A stretch of 8,082 bases of DNA, from positions 1-8,082 of the forward strand of contig DAOVKD010000019.1 in assembly GCA_030631975.1 (NCBI GenBank), in the 5' to 3' direction. The notes beneath the pieces were generated by a model. That model was not told where the DNA came from. It was given only the letters and a program-made list of their open reading frames with translations, and did no database searches. Positions 5,484-8,082 of this stretch are shown piece by piece. A program made the position numbers and the translations under genes. The DNA comes from Candidatus Woesearchaeota archaeon. GTDB lineage: Archaea > Nanobdellota > Nanobdellia > Woesearchaeales > GW2011-AR4. Positions within the stretch are counted from its first letter, which is position 1. Each line of letters begins with the position of its first letter.

Positions 5484-5491
5484 TATTTAAA
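5484..5491 (+). promoter_or_regulatory. TATA box of HPF-like copy 2
   Basis: TATTTAAA. Start of transcription is expected near 5512-5516, leaving a leader of about 20 bases that carries the GGGGT ribosome-binding site at 5527-5531, four bases before the ATG. GGGGT pairs with the archaeal anti-SD with one G-U. Confidence 0.5.
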
Positions 5492-5535
5492 CATCAAATC
5501 CGAGATAAGCCTTAATAGCTTATTTTGGGGTCATT

Positions 5536-5844
5536 ATGGACGGGAGTATGCAGTTGGGTGGAAATATAGAGCTTGTAGGTTTTGAAGATATTGACGGCGC
5601 TTCTATGATAGTGTTAAAAAAGATAATAGGGAATTATGGAAGGCGCTTGTCCGAGCTTTCTGATAAGTTTGAAAAATTAAGTGTTACCATGAAGCCCATC
5701 CATGAAACAGAAAAAAGCAGCAAGTACGAAATACATGCAAAGCTTGTAAATGGCGGCAAACCTACTGTTTCTGAAGTTGTGGAGAGAAATCTCTTTGTAG
5801 CTATAGACAATGCTTTAAAGAAAATAGTAAATGAGATTAGCTAA
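5536..5844 (+). CDS. HPF/RaiA-like (S30AE fold) ribosome-associated protein, copy 2
   Basis: The product is 102 residues and paralogous to the minus-strand protein at 4847-5176. Strand 1 is IELVGFEDID (residues 11-20), followed by a helix (LKKIIGNYGRRLSEL), LSVTMKPIHE, KYEIHAKLVNGG and a C-terminal helix FVAIDNALKKIVNEI. The AIDxALKKI pattern is typical of the last helix of HPF/RaiA proteins (PF02482). It lacks the C-terminal dimerisation domain of long HPF. Start: ATG 5536 has GGGGT four bases upstream; a second ATG at 5548 (residue 5) is possible. It is convergent with the coiled-coil gene, with 8 bases shared inside a palindrome. A role in ribosome hibernation is inferred from the fold. 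Confidence 0.75.
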   Translation: MDGSMQLGGNIELVGFEDIDGASMIVLKKIIGNYGRRLSELSDKFEKLSVTMKPIHETEKSSKYEIHAKLVNGGKPTVSEVVERNLFVAIDNALKKIVNEIS

Positions 5845-5847
5845 TCT
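5834..5847. repeat. 14-bp palindrome encoding both convergent stops
   Basis: AGATTAGCTAATCT is a perfect palindrome. Read either way it encodes Ile-Ser-stop, so the two convergent genes end with the same three codons in their 8-base overlap. Confidence 0.6.
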
Positions 5848-6091
5848 TCTTATGCTGCTCCTGCCCGCCTTTCTTGAGGCTTATTATCTGTATTAATTTC
5901 AATGCGTTTATTTCCTGCTTCAGCTCTTCTATCTGATCTTTTAGTTCATATATAAGCTCATAATTGTGCTGTATGTTATCAGTGTTCTCGCTAACAACAT
6001 TTGGTACATCTGAAAAATTTGCAAATTCCCTTCTTATCTGCTTTATCCATGCATCTACATTGTCTGTAAAGATTTTTAGTTCTGGTTCCAT
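5837..6091 (-). CDS. Small coiled-coil protein of unknown function
   Basis: The product is 84 residues from the ATG at 6091. A TTG five codons upstream (6106) is in frame but lies inside a hairpin arm and has no advantage. The N-terminal half is MEPELKIFTDNVDAWIKQIR, mixed acidic and aromatic. From about residue 38 a heptad pattern rich in Leu, Ile, Glu and Lys (YELIYELKDQIEELKQEINA) forms a likely coiled coil. The tail is basic and polar, ending QEQHKKIS. There are no Cys, no membrane segment and no signal peptide. I do not recognise a family. Its neighbours suggest, weakly, a ribosome-linked role. A coiled coil of this size may act as a dimeric adaptor. Confidence 0.7.
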   Translation of the reverse strand: MEPELKIFTDNVDAWIKQIRREFANFSDVPNVVSENTDNIQHNYELIYELKDQIEELKQEINALKLIQIISLKKGGQEQHKKIS

Positions 6092-6103
6092 TTTATTAAG
6101 GTT

Positions 6104-6186
6104 CAAAAGGGGCTTGATATCATATTACTGAGGTTTTTTAGTATTTGTTTTTGTCCTCACCTATGACACCTTTTATGCCCCTTTTG
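6104..6186 (-). promoter_or_regulatory. Leader hairpin ahead of the coiled-coil gene
   Basis: CAAAAGGGGC (6104-6113) and GCCCCTTTTG (6177-6186) pair perfectly over 10 bp. TGAGG/CCTCA (6129-6133/6155-6159) nests inside. The near arm ends 13 bases before the ATG at 6091. If transcription starts from the TTTATATAAA at 6231-6240, the whole fold lies in the mRNA leader. A weaker TATA-like TAATATGA near 6126-6119 would instead give a leaderless mRNA. Confidence 0.4.
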
Positions 6187-6349
6187 ACATAAGCTAATCT
6201 ATAAACTAGTATACAAATATCTATATTACTTTTATATAAAGCTTTCGGATTGATTATATGCTGGAAAATATATGTCAAAAACATATTAATCATCAGCAAA
6301 CAAAAATTTTGCCATGAATTTCTTGCTGCAGCATAGATTTAAATAAACA

Positions 6350-6357
6350 TTTATAAA
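6350..6357 (+). promoter_or_regulatory. TATA box of tRNA-Arg
   Basis: TTTATAAA, 35 to 28 bases before the tRNA start, identical in sequence to the tRNA-Ser box. Confidence 0.6.
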
Positions 6358-6406
6358 CAAATAATCAAATCTAATTTCATCAATGGGCCAGTAACTCAGC
6401 TTGGAT

Positions 6407-6448
6407 ACTTCGAGAAACTTTTTCGGGAAGGTTTTGGTGAAGCCAAAA
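6407..6448 (+). other. tRNA-Arg intron 1 in the D-loop (between 20a and 21)
   Basis: 42 bases. The central helix TTGG (6401-6404) with CCAA (6443-6446) is perfect. The bulges are AT|A (6405-6407) and AA|A (6447-6449). The intron stem CTTC/GAAG (6408-6411/6439-6442) is perfect, and an inner AACTTTT/GGAAGGTT-type hairpin follows (6416-6433). D-loop introns are uncommon. Confidence 0.82.
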
Positions 6449-6465
6449 AGAGTGACAGCCTTCTA

Positions 6466-6476
6466 TTTTAGAAGCA
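6466..6476 (+). other. tRNA-Arg intron 2 (canonical 37/38)
   Basis: 11 bases. The central helix CTTC (6460-6463) pairs perfectly with GAAG (6471-6474). The bulges are TA|T and CA|A. No intron stem remains, so this is the bulge-helix-loop type. Confidence 0.75.
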
Positions 6477-6576
6477 AGCTGTAAGTCGAGGGTTCGAATC
6501 CCTTCTGGCCCGTTTTTTAGTAAATTTTTATATTTTTAATTGAAGTTTAATAACATTCAACAGAAATTCGACACAT

Positions 6577-6697
6577 CCAGTCATAGACTGGGATTGCTCG
6601 CTTCCTTCTCATAGGTCGGATATCTGAGAATGCAAATATTCTGCCCTATAACCAGCAGTTCCAACCGTCAGTTAAAAACTGATGGAATATTTGCATT
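6577..6697. repeat. Element C: structured element related to element A
   Basis: The first hairpin is CCAGTC-ATA-GACTGG (6577-6591). A TTCTCA/TGAGAA pair (6606-6611/6625-6630) follows. The last is a perfect 13-bp stem, AATGCAAATATTC/GAATATTTGCATT (6629-6641/6685-6697), enclosing TCAGTT-AAA-AACTGA. It shares CCAGTCA.AGAC.GG, TTGCT, CTCATAG and ACTGATGG.ATATTT with element A in the same order, but lacks A's middle branched stem. No ORF is present. It lies between tRNA-Arg and the mini-membrane protein. The rest of the gap (6698-6839) shows only AT-rich DNA and a TATA-like site. Confidence 0.65.
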
Positions 6698-6775
6698 AAA
6701 ATAAAAAGTGTTTTTTCTACATACTTTATGAAAAATGTTTAGTCTAGTTATTCTATAAAAAAAACTTGTAAGTAC

Positions 6776-6786
6776 TTTATATTTAA
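6776..6786 (+). promoter_or_regulatory. TATA-like site before the mini-membrane protein
   Basis: TTTATATTTAA, giving an expected start near 6807 and a leader of about 33 bases with GAGG at 6832-6835. Confidence 0.35.
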
Positions 6787-6839
6787 CATATGGGTCAGAC
6801 TTATTTAACCTTATCCTTTACTTTGTTTTGTGAGGCCAT

Positions 6840-7022
6840 TTGATTAAATTATTATATGTAAAGTATTTTTTATTTATGCTCATAGGATTTTTCTTAGGAA
6901 GACTTACTATGGCAGTACAATATGCTATATTTAAGGAGATGGAATTCCGGAAAAGAAAGGACCTAGAAGGTAAACTTAAAGGTAAAATAGATAAAATATC
7001 CCCAGAGGGGTTTCACACATAA
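6840..7022 (+). CDS. Possible 60-residue single-pass membrane protein
   Basis: From the TTG at 6840 the product has one hydrophobic segment (residues about 4-20, YVKYFLFMLIGFFLGRL) followed by a charged cytoplasmic-type tail rich in Lys, Glu and Arg (KEMEFRKRKDLEGKLKGK). GAGG at 6832-6835 lies 4 bases before TTG, which favours that start. An in-frame ATG at 6876 would cut the hydrophobic segment in half. Downstream come four oligo-T runs. No family is recognised. It is short enough to be a chance ORF, but the ribosome-binding site, TATA-like box and terminators argue for a real gene. An N-out/C-in or N-in orientation cannot be settled from so few residues. Confidence 0.5.
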   Translation: MIKLLYVKYFLFMLIGFFLGRLTMAVQYAIFKEMEFRKRKDLEGKLKGKIDKISPEGFHT

Positions 7023-7043
7023 ATACTGATTATTTTAACTGAC

Positions 7044-7077
7044 TTTTTGGCTCTTTTTTAGTTTTTTAGATTTTTTT
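7044..7077 (+). terminator. Oligo-T terminator array
   Basis: Four T-tracts in a row (7044-7048, 7054-7059, 7062-7067, 7071-7077) after the 60-residue ORF, the typical archaeal termination signal. A CCCC-AGA-GGGG hairpin (7000-7010) lies just upstream inside the ORF. Confidence 0.5.
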
Positions 7078-7136
7078 GCCATAAAAACTGCACTTAAAGT
7101 ATACTTGGAAATATTTTCGTTTATTTTATAACAATC

Positions 7137-7144
7137 TTTTTAAA
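7137..7144 (+). promoter_or_regulatory. TATA box of trmI
   Basis: TTTTTAAA beginning 32 bases before the ATG at 7169, the same spacing as for the tRNA genes, so the mRNA is likely leaderless. Confidence 0.6.
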
Positions 7145-7168
7145 TTTACAGTTATTCCTGATTTTATC

Positions 7169-7894
7169 ATGGCTAAAGTTTTAATAAACAAATATGATAA
7201 ATTTCTGATTAAAGACTTGAATAAGGATTTCCATACAAAATACGGCTTTTTTAAAAAAGAAGACTTGAAGAAAAAAACAGGTTCTAAACTAGTTTCGAAT
7301 ACAAAAAAAGAATTTACTGTTTTTGACCCTTATTTTATTGATTTGTATAAAAAGATTAAAAGAGATGCCCAGGTTATACCTTTAAAGGATATTGGATTAA
7401 TTGTGGCTGAGACAGGAATTAACAGCTCTAGTGAAGTAATTGATGCTGGTTCTGGCTCTGGAGCATTATGCTGTTTTCTGGCAAATATCGTGAAAGAAGT
7501 TACAACATATGAAATTAGAGAAGATTTCATTAAAATTGTAAAGCATAATATAGATTTTTTGAGTTTAAAAAACGTCAAGATAAAGAATAAAGACATTTAT
7601 GAAGGTATTGATGAAAAAAATATTGATTTAGTTGTTTTGGATTTGCCAGAGCCATGGAAAGCAATAGAATCAGCAAAAAAAGCCCTAAAGACTGGCGGTT
7701 TTTTGGTTTCTTACAGCCCATCAGTGCCTCAAACTGCTGATTTTGTTAATGAAATAAATAAAAATGAGAGCTTTGTTCATGTAAAGACTTCTGAAATCAT
7801 TGAAAGGGAATGGGAAATTAATGGAAGAAAAGTAAGGCCCAGAAGCCAGCAAATAGGACATTCTGGTTTTATTAGTTTTGCAAGAAGAATTTAA
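7169..7894 (+). CDS. trmI: tRNA (adenine-N1)-methyltransferase, TrmI/Trm61 type
   Basis: This 241-residue SAM-dependent methyltransferase makes m1A at position 58 (and in archaea often 57) of the tRNA T-loop, usually as a homotetramer. The N-terminal small domain (1-70) has KFLIKDLNKDFHTKYG. SAM motif I is DAGSGSG (92-98). The ribose-binding acid is Glu115 in TTYEIRE. The catalytic-site motif is DLPEPW (158-163), with Asp158 corresponding to the active-site Asp of known TrmI. The C-terminal RPRSQQIGHSGFISFARR is characteristic of the family. Length is close to normal. A TATA box 32 bases upstream supports this ATG and a leaderless mRNA. The tRNAs of this window have A58, the expected target. 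It stands alone; AT-rich sequence with T-tracts follows the stop. Confidence 0.92.
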   Translation: MAKVLINKYDKFLIKDLNKDFHTKYGFFKKEDLKKKTGSKLVSNTKKEFTVFDPYFIDLYKKIKRDAQVIPLKDIGLIVAETGINSSSEVIDAGSGSGALCCFLANIVKEVTTYEIREDFIKIVKHNIDFLSLKNVKIKNKDIYEGIDEKNIDLVVLDLPEPWKAIESAKKALKTGGFLVSYSPSVPQTADFVNEINKNESFVHVKTSEIIEREWEINGRKVRPRSQQIGHSGFISFARRI

Positions 7895-8017
7895 AAGAAA
7901 AAAATAAAATTTAAATTAAATTTATTTTTCACATCCTCCTACTATTTTTACATCCCTATAATAGTTTTTTAATTATTATCTGTTATTTTATGGGCTGGGT
8001 GATGTATAAATCTTTGA

Positions 8018-8058
8018 TTTATGTTAAGTACAGTTCCTAAGTATACTCTTAACATAAA
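8018..8058. repeat. Inverted repeat flanking the second element-B copy
   Basis: TTTATGTTAAG (8018-8028) and CTTAACATAAA (8048-8058) pair perfectly over 11 bp around a 19-base loop. It directly abuts the repeat at 8059 and has no counterpart next to element B at 5256. It may be a terminator or part of a neighbouring element. Confidence 0.5.
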
Positions 8059-8082
8059 GGGCTGTGCCAGAGCAAACTTTAG
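8059..8082. repeat. Start of a second copy of element B (cut by window end)
   Basis: These 24 bases match 5256-5279 at 22 positions (differences at the 4th and 17th bases), starting GGGCTGTGCCAGAGCA against GGGTTGTGCCAGAGCA. The copy continues beyond the window. Confidence 0.7.

Larger units (their letters stand above)
6385..6512 (+). tRNA. tRNA-Arg(UCU) with two introns
   Basis: The acceptor GGGCCAG/CTGGCCC is perfect and the discriminator is G. The D-stem ACTC (6394-6397) finds its partner GAGT only at 6450-6453, so a 42-base intron interrupts the D-loop. The anticodon stem is ACAGC/GCTGT, with a second intron of 11 bases after position 37. The spliced loop is CTTCTAA, anticodon TCT (6462-6464). 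The T arm is GAGGG-TTCGAAT-CCCTT, with G57 and A58. Removing both introns gives a 75-base tRNA with D-loop AGCTTGGATA, as in archaeal tRNA-Arg. CCA is not encoded. A T6 run (6513-6518) follows. The amino-acid assignment depends on the 37/38 intron, which has a perfect central helix. Confidence 0.88.

Noticed and set aside
6104..6106. TTG at 6106 as the start of the coiled-coil gene
   Set aside because: It adds only five residues, sits in a hairpin arm and has no SD; the ATG at 6091 is the simpler choice.
7330..7596. Minus-strand 88-codon ORF inside trmI
   Set aside because: Antisense shadow of a well-conserved methyltransferase.

Overview
The window is about 8 kb of AT-rich archaeal chromosome. 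The archaeal signs are visible directly: tRNA introns bounded by bulge-helix-bulge (BHB) folds, TATA boxes (TTTATAAA, TTTTTAAA) about 30 bases ahead of tRNA and protein starts, several apparently leaderless genes, an aIF5A, a TrmI-type tRNA methyltransferase, and an initiator tRNA with the A1-U72 pair. The AT-richness, very small proteins, short-form HPF-like proteins and an aberrant aIF5A suggest a DPANN lineage (Woesearchaeota/Pacearchaeota-like). That placement is inference.

Layout. 1-305: 3' end of an unrecognised gene (+). 387-2375: secreted transglutaminase-like protein (-). 2391-2882: a long intergenic stretch holding three abutting stem-loops (element A) and a GC-rich, hairpin-rich block. 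2883-3580: a translation cluster of tRNA-Ser(GCU) with one intron, aIF5A starting 9 bases after that tRNA, and initiator tRNA-Met with what I read as three introns. 3743-4354: free-standing LAGLIDADG endonuclease. 4338-5176 (-): a Cys-rich small protein downstream of an HPF/RaiA-like protein. 5177-5535: structured repeat element B. 5536-5844: a second HPF/RaiA-like paralogue, divergent from the first. 5837-6091 (-): small coiled-coil protein with a hairpin-bearing leader. 6385-6512: tRNA-Arg(UCU) with two introns, one in the D-loop. 6577-6697: element C, related to A. 6840-7022: possible single-pass mini-membrane protein. 7169-7894: TrmI. 8018-8082: a hairpin followed by the beginning of a second copy of element B, cut by the window edge.

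The common theme is translation: three tRNA genes, all intron-bearing (six introns), a tRNA-modifying enzyme, aIF5A and two ribosome-hibernation-like proteins. The most unusual points are the three-intron initiator tRNA, the loss of the hypusine lysine in aIF5A (Thr32 in its place), and at least two families of structured intergenic repeats. One of these (A/C) keeps a 13-bp stem while the stem sequence changes. All structures were worked out by hand; no database search was possible.
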